Shown here: in pieces, positions 49,816-58,377 of the stretch
How positions within the stretch are numbered: position 1 is the first letter of the stretch
Layout: each line of letters opens with the position of its first letter
NCBI GenBank assembly: GCA_020850575.1
Contig: JADZEJ010000002.1
Coordinates: 62,001-126,000 of the forward strand
Direction of reading: 5' to 3'
Source of the DNA: Candidatus Uhrbacteria bacterium
Lineage (GTDB): Bacteria > Patescibacteriota > Patescibacteriia > 2-12-FULL-60-25
Length of the DNA stretch: 64,000 nucleotides
Translations under genes and position numbers: made by a program
The notes under the pieces: generated by a model
What the model was told of the DNA's origin: nothing
Seen by the model: the letters and a program-made list of their open reading frames with translations, nothing else
Databases searched by the model: none

Positions 49816-51393
49816 ATGCAGACGGTGAGCCCACAGGGTGAAATTGAGTCGCTTTTAAGGGCTTTAAAGCCTATTGAAAAGCCGAGCGTTCCAGAAACAT
49901 CTCGTATACGAGTTCACGCAGCGGTGAGTCGTTTTTCTGTTTTGTATGAGCGTATTCGAAATGCCGTGGATTATAAAGATGATCATTTATTGCGTAAATC
50001 GGCAATTTTACGGATATTAAAACGTCAAACAGTGCTTGAAAAGGATCCTGCCATTATTGCGGATCAATTGATCCGCGAATTGATCGGCGCTAAATATCTC
50101 CCAAACGATGAATTAGATGAGCGTTTGATTTTAGAGGCTGAGAAGGTTGTACAAAAATTATTAACGATACAACGAGTTCGCTTGGGTTCTTCAAAACACC
50201 TTGAATGGCTCCAAGGGATTATTGCTGTCGAGCTTGAAGATTTGTTAGCTGATGGAACGCAAGAAAAGATTTTAACGACATTTTTATATGAAAAATTAGC
50301 TGCTAAATTTCGTATTGTAGGTTCTACTATCACTGCGGGCGATATTAGACTTCAGGTTTATATTGCGGTTTATCGTACTTTCTTAAAAGCAGATGATTTT
50401 ACAATCTCATATAAATTAATTCGTGCTTTTTTGCCAGAATGGATGCGCCCTCAAGACTGGGTTCAAACACCTCAAGCATTAGCAGAACGATTATTGGGGG
50501 TTGAACGTCGTATACGCTTGGCAATGGATATGCCGGAAACAGCGGCTATTCAAAGAGCTGTTCGACCATGGTCTATTTCGTTACGAACTTTATTTACTGG
50601 ACTAAAAGAAAAGCCTTCGGACGCACAAGCTATTATTTTGAAGACAGAATCTTTAGAAGAATTGGTCGTTAAGATCGCCAATAGGCAATACCAAGAAGCG
50701 AAAGGAAAGCTTCGTCGAGGTGCACTTCGGGCTATGGTTTATTTGTTCGTGACAAAAATGTTTATTGCTTTAGTGCTCGAAGTTCCGCTAGAATTGCTTT
50801 GGTACAAAGAAATATTTTTTCCAGCTTTATTGGTGAATCTTTTATTTCCTCCAGTTTTGATGTTTATTGTTTCATTACTTATAAAGATTCCAAATATAGA
50901 AAATACTAAGAAAATTTTATCTCAAGTCATATCACTTACAAGCCATGAACCGATGCCTTGGATTGATGTTAGATTTGGTCAAGGAGCACGTTCAGCTACT
51001 TCTGATTGGTTGTTTCGGATGATTTATGCGGCAACGTTCGGTATGATTTTTGGTTGTATCGTTTGGGTGTTGGGGCAACTTTCATTCACCTGGATATCGA
51101 CTACGCTCTTTTTGTTCTTTTTATGTGTGGTTAGTTTCTTTGCTTTTCGATTACGCATGACTGCTCGCGAATACGTCGTGTTACCTCCTGCTCAAAGAGC
51201 TTCGACGGCTATGTTAGATTTTATTTCGCTTCCAATTTTACGAGCGGGACAATGGTTGTCTTTAGGAATTTCGCGCATTAACGTGTTTTTATTCTTTTTT
51301 GATTTTCTTTTTGAAGCTCCTTTTAAAATTTTTCTTTCAGTATTGGAAGAATGGTTACAGTTCATGAAAGAAAAAAAGGAAGAACTTCAATGA
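49816..51393 (+). CDS. Large membrane protein, unknown
   Basis: 525 residues. The N-terminal ~300 residues are soluble and helical, with many Arg, Glu and Leu. The C-terminal part has about four membrane helices between residues ~310 and ~460, then a cytosolic or peripheral tail. No motif recognised. It lies just upstream of the TVP38-like gene (5-base gap). Confidence 0.78.
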   Translation: MQTVSPQGEIESLLRALKPIEKPSVPETSRIRVHAAVSRFSVLYERIRNAVDYKDDHLLRKSAILRILKRQTVLEKDPAIIADQLIRELIGAKYLPNDELDERLILEAEKVVQKLLTIQRVRLGSSKHLEWLQGIIAVELEDLLADGTQEKILTTFLYEKLAAKFRIVGSTITAGDIRLQVYIAVYRTFLKADDFTISYKLIRAFLPEWMRPQDWVQTPQALAERLLGVERRIRLAMDMPETAAIQRAVRPWSISLRTLFTGLKEKPSDAQAIILKTESLEELVVKIANRQYQEAKGKLRRGALRAMVYLFVTKMFIALVLEVPLELLWYKEIFFPALLVNLLFPPVLMFIVSLLIKIPNIENTKKILSQVISLTSHEPMPWIDVRFGQGARSATSDWLFRMIYAATFGMIFGCIVWVLGQLSFTWISTTLFLFFLCVVSFFAFRLRMTAREYVVLPPAQRASTAMLDFISLPILRAGQWLSLGISRINVFLFFFDFLFEAPFKIFLSVLEEWLQFMKEKKEELQ

Positions 51394-51397
51394 AGTT

Positions 51398-52084
51398 ATG
51401 AGAAAACTTGCACGAAAAGATATATTTACGATTTTAGCGGCTTTTTTGTGGATTAGTATGCTCGGGGCTGTTTTTATTTGGATGGATACGCATCATATTT
51501 CATTGCGAGAATTGCCTCGGTTGGTGAAGGGAGTCGTTAGGGGATACGGTCCACTAGGATCACTTATTTTGATTATTTTGTATCTTTTACGTTCTTTTTT
51601 ATTTCTTCCAGCAAGCGTATTGACGATTGTTGCCGGAACCGTTTTCGGTCCTTTTTGGGGAAGTATTTTAAATATTATTGGTGAAAATTTGAGTGCAGGC
51701 GTTTCTTTTTTTCTAGGACGCATTTTTGGACGTCGTTTTATTCGAGAACATGAAACTGCTTGGTTAAAAAAATATGATGAATTATTAACGAAAGATGGTT
51801 TTATACCAATTTTACTCATGCGATTTTTTTTATTTCCGTTTGATATTGTTAATATCGGTTCAGGTATGACGGGTATTTCTTATAAAACGTTTGGAATCGC
51901 AACATTTTTTGGTTTATTGCCTGCGATTATCACTTTTACGGTTTTGGGTAACGCTGTAAATAACCCGCGAAGCTTTATTATTTTTGGCATTTTGATCGCT
52001 ATTATTTTAGCAACCGTTTGGATATTGCAAAAAGTTCCAGCAGTGAGAAAACGCTTGGGATTGCACATTCCTTTTCATAATTAG
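51398..52084 (+). CDS. TVP38/TMEM64 (DedA-like) membrane protein
   Basis: 228 residues, about six membrane helices. The VTT-domain signature is visible: FLPASVLTIVAGTVFGPFWG, then ENLSAGVSFFLGRIFGRRFI and RFFLFPFDIVNIGSGMTGISY. The family moves or flips lipids in membranes; the exact substrate is unknown. Confidence 0.9.
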   Translation: MRKLARKDIFTILAAFLWISMLGAVFIWMDTHHISLRELPRLVKGVVRGYGPLGSLILIILYLLRSFLFLPASVLTIVAGTVFGPFWGSILNIIGENLSAGVSFFLGRIFGRRFIREHETAWLKKYDELLTKDGFIPILLMRFFLFPFDIVNIGSGMTGISYKTFGIATFFGLLPAIITFTVLGNAVNNPRSFIIFGILIAIILATVWILQKVPAVRKRLGLHIPFHN

Positions 52085-52088
52085 TTAT

Positions 52089-53222
52089 ATGATTCGAACT
52101 TCGTTTACCAGGACTTTAAATTCACGTATATCTGCTGCTCGGAGAGGTGTTTTACATACAGCTCATGGGGATTTACAAACGCCTTTTTTTATGCCGATCG
52201 CAACCAAAGCGGCGGTTAAAACATTGTCTTCGTTTGATATAGAGCGATTAGGCAGTCCAATCTTGCTTTCAAATACGTATCATTTGTATCTCCGACCCGG
52301 ATTAGACGTTTTTCGTGCGCATCACGGTTTACATCATTTTATGTCTTGGAAGGGTGCTATTTTGACCGATTCCGGAGGATATCAGGTTTTTTCTTTAGCA
52401 AAGACTCGCAAGATATCAGAAGAAGGAGTCATGTTTTCTTCACATATCGATGGGTCTAAACATTTATTAACACCGGAATTATCAATGGAAGTACAACAAG
52501 CCATAGGAAGTGATATCGCTATGGTTTTGGATGAATGCACGCCTTCTGGTTCCGATGCGACTTATTTGGACACTTCATTAGCTCGAACTGTTAGATGGGC
52601 TGAACGATCAAAGGTAGCTTTTGAAAATGGAAAAATTTTATCGAACAATAATGGTGCTCAATTGTTTGGCATTGTCCAAGGAGGAGTTGAAGTTGAACGG
52701 CGTTTAGAGCATGCCCAGGCTTTGATGGATATTGGCTTTGATGGATATGCAATTGGTGGTTTGTCAGTTGGTGAGTCTTTTGATGATGCCTGTGAAGTTG
52801 TAACGGCTTTGGATGGTAAACTTCCTAGAGATTTTCCACGTTATTTTATGGGAGGAGCGCAGCCACATGAAATAGTTGAATATGTTCGTCGTGGCGTTGA
52901 TATGATGGATTGCGTATTACCTACTAGAAATGCACGTCATGGTTTATTGTATCGATTTACCCATGGTGATATCACAAAGTCTGATTTTTATGAAACAGTG
53001 CATGTCACGAACGAGCGCTTTCGTTTGGACATGACACCGTTGGTTGCTAACCAAAATGATGCAGTGACTTCAGAATTGAGTCGTTATTCATTGTCGTATA
53101 TTAGACATCTATTTTCGATAGATGAAATTTTAGCCTATCGTTTGATGACATTTGCAAATCTTCATTTTTATTTAGAACTCATGAAACGTATACGTGAGGC
53201 AATTGACAAAGGTAGTTTATAG
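52089..53222 (+). CDS. tgt: Queuine/preQ1 tRNA-guanine transglycosylase
   Basis: 377 residues, usual bacterial length. TPFFMPIATKAAVK, TDSGGYQVFSLAKTRKIS (first Asp of the active site), VLDECTPS, FGIVQGG, YAIGGLSVGE, YFMGGAQPHEIVEYV and DCVLPTRNARHG (catalytic Asp). The usual zinc-site C-x-C-x2-C set before the C-terminus is not visible; residues around YETVHVTNERFR replace it, so the zinc may be lost. The promoter of the next gene lies in its last codons. Confidence 0.94.
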   Translation: MIRTSFTRTLNSRISAARRGVLHTAHGDLQTPFFMPIATKAAVKTLSSFDIERLGSPILLSNTYHLYLRPGLDVFRAHHGLHHFMSWKGAILTDSGGYQVFSLAKTRKISEEGVMFSSHIDGSKHLLTPELSMEVQQAIGSDIAMVLDECTPSGSDATYLDTSLARTVRWAERSKVAFENGKILSNNNGAQLFGIVQGGVEVERRLEHAQALMDIGFDGYAIGGLSVGESFDDACEVVTALDGKLPRDFPRYFMGGAQPHEIVEYVRRGVDMMDCVLPTRNARHGLLYRFTHGDITKSDFYETVHVTNERFRLDMTPLVANQNDAVTSELSRYSLSYIRHLFSIDEILAYRLMTFANLHFYLELMKRIREAIDKGSL

Positions 53223-53231
53223 GAATATGTT
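53203..53231 (+). promoter_or_regulatory. Promoter of the carbonic anhydrase-like gene, inside tgt
   Basis: TTGACA 53203-53208, 17-base spacer, TATGTT 53226-53231; leader of about 43 bases ending in GAGG (53271-53274). Confidence 0.75.
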
Positions 53232-53279
53232 TCATTTCTGTTCTTTTACTTTGCTACATCCCAACAGAAAGAGGATCTG

Positions 53280-54557
53280 ATGACACAGTCTTCGATTGCA
53301 CCAACCAGTGAAGCAAGTTTTACGTTTTTGGAAGCTCAACCGAACATGAGTGAATATCCAAAAGCAATTCAGGAATTTTTTTGTTTGAATCATGACGCTG
53401 CTCAGGAATTCACATCAAAAAATTGTGAAATTGCACGTAAGTGTTTTATCGAAGAAAATTTGTTCAGACCAAGCGCTAGTTTGTGCATCGATGGACGCGT
53501 TCAGGATTTTACGTCTGCAATCGGGGTACCCGCCGGTGTGACGGAGCTCTTTCGTTCCGCTGGGGTCAAAACGGGTGCCGAGAGTCTGATGCACATGCAA
53601 CGTACTCAAAGTTCGATTGCGAGTTCAGCAGATTTTCGTACGCGTGCAGGAAAACACGAGCCTCGTGTGATGATGCGTTTTCAAACCGTGCATTACAGTC
53701 ACTCTTTTCCCACAACGGCTAGTTGTGCCGCATGGGAACATGACACGGTTGCGGCGACAGTGCATATGTTGCAGCTGGCTCAAGAGTTGAATCGTGCTTG
53801 GCCTGGTCATTTGATTGCACTGCCGGTACTGATTGATACTGATCTGGACGCTATCACGGTGATTGGTCCACAAGGACGTTTTGGTACAAGAGAACTTTTG
53901 GATCTTGGAGATACAGAAATTACTCGCCTTTTTGGCGGGACGGTGGATCGATTGAAAAAACTGTTTCCCGCCGAGTGGAAACCTCTTCAATCGTTCGAGA
54001 AAAAGTTTCGTGTGGTATTTCATGATGAGCTGGCAGGTTACCTTCTGCGAAATCTTGATTTTGTGCGTAAGGTGATTTCTTCGGGTCGGTCACCCGAGAT
54101 GCTTGTTCATCAAGAACGTCTGATTTTTGTCGGGCGTCATGCTGATTGGATTCAAGATCATAATTCAGTTTTTCTGATCGATGATACGGCGAGTCCGGCG
54201 GAGATCGCTCTCCAGCTTGAGATTGCGATGAAATACGTCGCAAAAAACATTCTGCTGGATGAATTGCCCAAAGGAACGCGAGATTGGGTTATTCCTCTTG
54301 TGTTTAATGTCCCGCATCTTGACTCGGATAAAGAGGCGACTCGTGTCTACGTCAGGTCGGTTACTGAAGTCATTTTGCGACCAGCAATTCAAGCAGCAGC
54401 TCCTCGTGTCTGTGAATGGTTGATTGGTTCGCACGGCATCCCGAAATCTCTGCAAAATGGCGCTTTGTCGGTTGATTTGATGGAGCTAGCTCAGCGTGTG
54501 TCTATCTGCATGAGCACATCTCACAAACGAACGCGTCAATTTGTACCGTTTACCTGA
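53280..54557 (+). CDS. Candidate CsoSCA-like beta-carbonic anhydrase
   Basis: 425 residues; GAGG lies 5 bases before the ATG. The active-site pattern of beta-carbonic anhydrases is present: C69-I-D71-G-R73 (the C-x-D-x-R zinc/dyad motif), H138 and C149. The C69-H138 (69 residues) and H138-C149 (11 residues) spacings equal those I recall for the zinc ligands of carboxysomal CsoSCA. FRSAG after the motif replaces the usual RNAG. A ~270-residue C-terminal region follows, as in CsoSCA, which carries a second degenerate domain. No signal peptide and no carboxysome gene nearby. It would interconvert CO2 and bicarbonate. The assignment rests on motif and spacing only. Confidence 0.65.
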   Translation: MTQSSIAPTSEASFTFLEAQPNMSEYPKAIQEFFCLNHDAAQEFTSKNCEIARKCFIEENLFRPSASLCIDGRVQDFTSAIGVPAGVTELFRSAGVKTGAESLMHMQRTQSSIASSADFRTRAGKHEPRVMMRFQTVHYSHSFPTTASCAAWEHDTVAATVHMLQLAQELNRAWPGHLIALPVLIDTDLDAITVIGPQGRFGTRELLDLGDTEITRLFGGTVDRLKKLFPAEWKPLQSFEKKFRVVFHDELAGYLLRNLDFVRKVISSGRSPEMLVHQERLIFVGRHADWIQDHNSVFLIDDTASPAEIALQLEIAMKYVAKNILLDELPKGTRDWVIPLVFNVPHLDSDKEATRVYVRSVTEVILRPAIQAAAPRVCEWLIGSHGIPKSLQNGALSVDLMELAQRVSICMSTSHKRTRQFVPFT

Positions 54558-54570
54558 AGTAGGAAAAGAT

Positions 54571-54611
54571 AAACCCTCCAATTATTTGCTTCTATGGAGG
54601 GTTTTTTTGTT
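54571..54611 (+). terminator. Terminator after the carbonic anhydrase-like gene
   Basis: AACCCTCC pairs with GGAGGGTT around a 17-base loop, followed by a T-run. Confidence 0.85.
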
Positions 54612-54615
54612 TGAT

Positions 54616-54644
54616 TTGCTTGATAAAGTACGAGCAGTTACGCT
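54616..54644 (+). promoter_or_regulatory. Promoter with leaderless geometry before the helicase gene
   Basis: TTGCTT 54616-54621, 17-base spacer, TACGCT 54639-54644, 7 bases before the ATG at 54652; transcription should begin within a base or so of the start codon. Confidence 0.55.
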
Positions 54645-54651
54645 TTGTCAC

Positions 54652-57639
54652 ATGCCAGAATCCGTTTCCCTTTTTGATGGATTAAATCCGTCTCAAATAA
54701 TTGCCGTAAAACATACAGTTGGACCTTTGTTGATTGTGGCTGGTGCTGGTACAGGTAAGACAACCGTTTTGACACGTCGATACGTTCATTTGTTACAAAC
54801 TGGAGGAAAAGATGAAAAACCTTTAACAACAGACAATTTATTAGCTTTGACTTTTACCGAAAAATCCGCCGCTGAAATGGAAGATCGTGTATTGCAATTG
54901 CTTCCAAATGGAACCTATGATTTTTGGATTTCTACTTTTCATGGTTTTTGTCAGAGAATTCTTGAGAGATACGCATTAGAAATTGGTTTACCAAATCATT
55001 TTACTTTAATTACCGAAACTGATGCTTGGTTACTTTTGAAGCGATATATTCATAAATTACCATTAGATCATTATCGACCATTAGGAAATCCAGTGAAATT
55101 TTTATCTGCTTTATTGCATCATCTATCACGTGCAAAAGATGAGGGTGTCACGCCAGAACAGTATCTGAATTTTGTTGAGAATATCGTTTTGGAAGGAGAG
55201 GAGGAATTTATAGTCAGTGAAAAAGCTCGTTTGAAAGAATTAGCCGAATGTTATGTTGTTTACCGTGATTTATTGCGTGAAGAAGGTTTGCTTGATTTTG
55301 GGGATTTGATCATTGAAACGTTGCGCTTGTTGCGTGAATGTCCTTCTGTTTTAAAGGAATTACGTGAACAATTTCGATTTATTTTAATTGATGAATTTCA
55401 AGATACAAATTGGGCACAGTATGAATTGATTAAGCTGTTAGCTGGTGATACTAAAAATTTAACAGTGGTGGGTGATGACGACCAAGCAATTTATAAGTTT
55501 CGAGGTGCTTCATTGGCTAATATTTTACAATTTAAAGAAGATTTTCCGGATGCTTCAACGGTGACACTAACGGATAATTATCGTTCTCATCAAGAGATTT
55601 TAGACGTAGCATATGGATTTATAACGAAGAACAATCCAAATCGTTTAGAAATACGTTTAGCACACGAAGGATTAGATAAACGTTTACAAGCGTCGAAAGG
55701 GAATGGAGGGAAGGTTATGGTTAATTGGTATCCTCGTTTAGAAGATGAAGCTGAAGGAGTGGCACGAAATATCATTGATTTGAAACAGAAAGACCCAACT
55801 TTGACATGGAATGATTTTGTTATTTTATCTCGTTCAAATGATGGGGCGGAACCGTTTATTTTTGCATTGGAAAGGCATGGTGTTCCATATCGTTTTTTTG
55901 CATCGCGCGGTTTATACGCAAAACCGATTATTTTAGATTTGGTCGCTGTATTGTCGTTATGTGATGGGACGCGTGAATCAACTTCAATGTGGCGTGCTAT
56001 GACAGCACCGAATTATGCATTTTCCATGGAAGATTTGCGTGTTTTTTTGGCATATTCATCAAAACATTCGGTTCAATTATGGGATGCCGTTGTTGCTCAT
56101 ACGAAAGAAGAATTACAAGAGTCATTATCTGAATCGGCTCATTCACTTGCAGATCGGTTTATCGTTGATATTTTAAAGTTAAGTGAAGACGCGAGACGAG
56201 AAACTCCATTAAAGGTTTTTCAACTTGCCATAGAAAATACCCATTATTTGGATTCAATCATGAAACATGGGGAGGAAGAGAAGATTGAGGAGATCGCGTT
56301 ATTGAACGGATTCGTTCAGCGCCTTAAAAGGTATGAGGCAGCAACTCATGGTCCTACTTTGAAAGGATTTTTAGAAGAATTACGTTTGGAGATCGATAGT
56401 GGAGAAGAAGGCGCACTTCAGATTGATCCTGATGCTGGACCAGAACTGGTTAAAGTGATGACAGTTCATGCATCAAAAGGTTTAGAATTCAGACACGTAT
56501 TTATTGTTTCAGTTGTTGATCAGCGTTTTCCGACTCGGGCGCGGTCTGAAGTAATACCCTTACCAGATGGTTTAATTAATGAACGCTTAGAAGAAGGAAA
56601 TTCGAATCTAGATGAAGAGAGACGTTTAATGTATGTAGCCATGACTCGAGCAAAAGAATCGTTGACTTTAACAGGAGCGGAAGATTATGGAGGTGCGCGT
56701 AAAAAAAAGCCATCTCTTTTTTTAGAAGATGCACAGCTTGAGATTCCAAAGGTTTCAGTTAAAACGAATAGTACTCTTTCGCATTTCGCGCCGGAAAAGC
56801 CAGTTAGTATCCCGTCGGTAAGGAGTTCTGAGACGTTTGCGTTGAAAAGACGTTTTTCGTTTACTCAACTAGCTGCCTTTGAAAATTGCGGACTTCAATA
56901 TAAATTTGCACATGTCTATAAAATTCCTGTTTTAGGAAAATACCAAAAATCTTTTGGTCAAGCGATTCATTTGACTTTTCAAAATATTTTACAGATGAAT
57001 ATTGATCGTACGAAGATACAACAAACGGAATTGTATTTTCATGATTCAGACAAATTTTCAAAAAGAGTTTTTCAATTGAGTTTGGATGAAGCTATAGCTA
57101 TTTATGAAGCACGTTGGTCTGAAAACGATCATTGGTATCCTGATAGAAAATTATATGATGAATACCATACAAAGGGTCGAGAAGCTACTCAGCGTTTGGT
57201 TGAAGAATGGATAATGGATGCACCGGATGTAGCTATGTTGGAGGCACCATTTGAATGGCGTGTCGGTGAACATTCTCTTAAAGGAAAAATTGATCGTATA
57301 GATAGATTACCTAATGGACATTTTGCAATTTTGGATTATAAAACCGGGAATGCAAAAAAATCAAAAGAATTAGATACGGGAGCAAAAGAACAATTGTGGA
57401 TTTATCAAATGGCCATGGAGGAAAGAGGTATCTCGATTGATACATTGACGTATGTTTATGTACTTGATGGTTGTAAGGCACAGGTTAATCTTTTGCAAGG
57501 ACAAGATCGTGAAGAATTTCGTGAGGCTTTGTTACTTCGCATGGAAGAAATTCTTCGATCGGATTTTCGACCAAACCCTTCTCCATTTGTGTGTAAAAAT
57601 TGCGATTTTAAACATATTTGTGAATTTCGACGTCTATGA
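54652..57639 (+). CDS. UvrD-family helicase fused to a RecB-like nuclease domain
   Basis: 995 residues from the ATG at 54652; the longer open frame would run through the terminator. Superfamily 1A helicase: LNPSQIIAVKH (Q motif), Walker A VAGAGTGKTTVLTRR, TFTEKSAAEME, LIDEFQDTNWAQY (motif II), VGDDDQAIYKFRGA (III), TLTDNYRSHQEIL (IV), VMTVHASKGLEFRHVF (V), MYVAMTRAKESLTLTG (VI). A C-terminal PD-(D/E)XK nuclease follows (LKGKIDRIDRL, AILDYKTG) with a CKNCDFKHIC cluster that may bind Fe-S, together with an earlier Cys. Probably functions in double-strand break processing like AddAB. Confidence 0.94.
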   Translation: MPESVSLFDGLNPSQIIAVKHTVGPLLIVAGAGTGKTTVLTRRYVHLLQTGGKDEKPLTTDNLLALTFTEKSAAEMEDRVLQLLPNGTYDFWISTFHGFCQRILERYALEIGLPNHFTLITETDAWLLLKRYIHKLPLDHYRPLGNPVKFLSALLHHLSRAKDEGVTPEQYLNFVENIVLEGEEEFIVSEKARLKELAECYVVYRDLLREEGLLDFGDLIIETLRLLRECPSVLKELREQFRFILIDEFQDTNWAQYELIKLLAGDTKNLTVVGDDDQAIYKFRGASLANILQFKEDFPDASTVTLTDNYRSHQEILDVAYGFITKNNPNRLEIRLAHEGLDKRLQASKGNGGKVMVNWYPRLEDEAEGVARNIIDLKQKDPTLTWNDFVILSRSNDGAEPFIFALERHGVPYRFFASRGLYAKPIILDLVAVLSLCDGTRESTSMWRAMTAPNYAFSMEDLRVFLAYSSKHSVQLWDAVVAHTKEELQESLSESAHSLADRFIVDILKLSEDARRETPLKVFQLAIENTHYLDSIMKHGEEEKIEEIALLNGFVQRLKRYEAATHGPTLKGFLEELRLEIDSGEEGALQIDPDAGPELVKVMTVHASKGLEFRHVFIVSVVDQRFPTRARSEVIPLPDGLINERLEEGNSNLDEERRLMYVAMTRAKESLTLTGAEDYGGARKKKPSLFLEDAQLEIPKVSVKTNSTLSHFAPEKPVSIPSVRSSETFALKRRFSFTQLAAFENCGLQYKFAHVYKIPVLGKYQKSFGQAIHLTFQNILQMNIDRTKIQQTELYFHDSDKFSKRVFQLSLDEAIAIYEARWSENDHWYPDRKLYDEYHTKGREATQRLVEEWIMDAPDVAMLEAPFEWRVGEHSLKGKIDRIDRLPNGHFAILDYKTGNAKKSKELDTGAKEQLWIYQMAMEERGISIDTLTYVYVLDGCKAQVNLLQGQDREEFREALLLRMEEILRSDFRPNPSPFVCKNCDFKHICEFRRL

Positions 57640-57935
57640 GTTTTGAATCCATGAGAAAAATACTTTCAACCAATCTACGGACTGGTGTTGGGAGAAACGA
57701 TATTCAAATTGCACGTGTTTTTGAAGCGACGCGAGTTTGTTTTGATGAAGTTTGGGGTGAACAGCGATCGATTTTGGTGCGTTGTGTTTCTTTTGTTGAT
57801 GGAAAGCTTCATTTAGAAACAACTTCTGCTTCAGCAAGCCAAGAACTGAAGATACAATTACCTAATGTAAAAAATGCAATAAATCGTCGATTGGGGAGTC
57901 TCGTAGTACGTGAAATTATGGTATCATTGAGATAA
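57636..57935 (+). CDS. DciA/DUF721-like protein
   Basis: 99 residues. EVWGEQRSILVRCVSFVDGKLHLETTS-type KH-like fold followed by a helix with NAINRRLG fits the DUF721/DciA family, the helicase-loader-like protein that replaces DnaC/DnaI in most bacteria. The start overlaps the stop of the helicase-nuclease gene (ATGA). Confidence 0.78.
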   Translation: MSFESMRKILSTNLRTGVGRNDIQIARVFEATRVCFDEVWGEQRSILVRCVSFVDGKLHLETTSASASQELKIQLPNVKNAINRRLGSLVVREIMVSLR

Positions 57936-57938
57936 GTT

Positions 57939-58331
57939 ATGTCATTCCGTTTGTATGTGCTTCTCATGTTTTTTAGTACGACCATTGCTTGGACCGCTTG
58001 GACATTTGTCCTTTTCAATGTCCAACCAGGAGTCTCTGGTTTAACCGGTTTGGTTTTGTTCTATATCACTTTGGTTATTTCTTTGATGGGGAGTTTGACA
58101 TTGATTGGTCTTGCGATTCGCTTGCTTATTTCTCGCGGTAAGGAAAAAGGATTAGAATTTCGCGATGTGCGAATTTCATTTCGTCATGCAGTTTTATTAT
58201 CGATTCTTTCAGTTGGAGCATTGATCCTTTCTTCGAACGCTATGTTTACATGGTGGAGCTGTTTACTTTTAATTATCATTGCGATGTTGATTGAAGGTGG
58301 TGTTTTATTGCTCCATTCAGGACGAAGGTGA
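57939..58331 (+). CDS. Four-helix membrane protein, unknown
   Basis: 130 residues with about four membrane helices and a short charged loop in the middle (RGKEKGLEFRDVRIS). It sits between the DciA-like gene and mreB. No family recognised. Confidence 0.78.
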   Translation: MSFRLYVLLMFFSTTIAWTAWTFVLFNVQPGVSGLTGLVLFYITLVISLMGSLTLIGLAIRLLISRGKEKGLEFRDVRISFRHAVLLSILSVGALILSSNAMFTWWSCLLLIIIAMLIEGGVLLLHSGRR

Positions 58332-58338
58332 GGGGTAC

Positions 58339-58368
58339 TTGCGCAAAGGTTGGTTCGCCACGTAAGAT
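58339..58368 (+). promoter_or_regulatory. Promoter of the mre operon
   Basis: TTGCGC 58339-58344, 18-base spacer, TAAGAT 58363-58368; the ATG at 58378 gives a leader of about 3 bases. Confidence 0.5.
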
Positions 58369-58377
58369 GGGGCAGTT

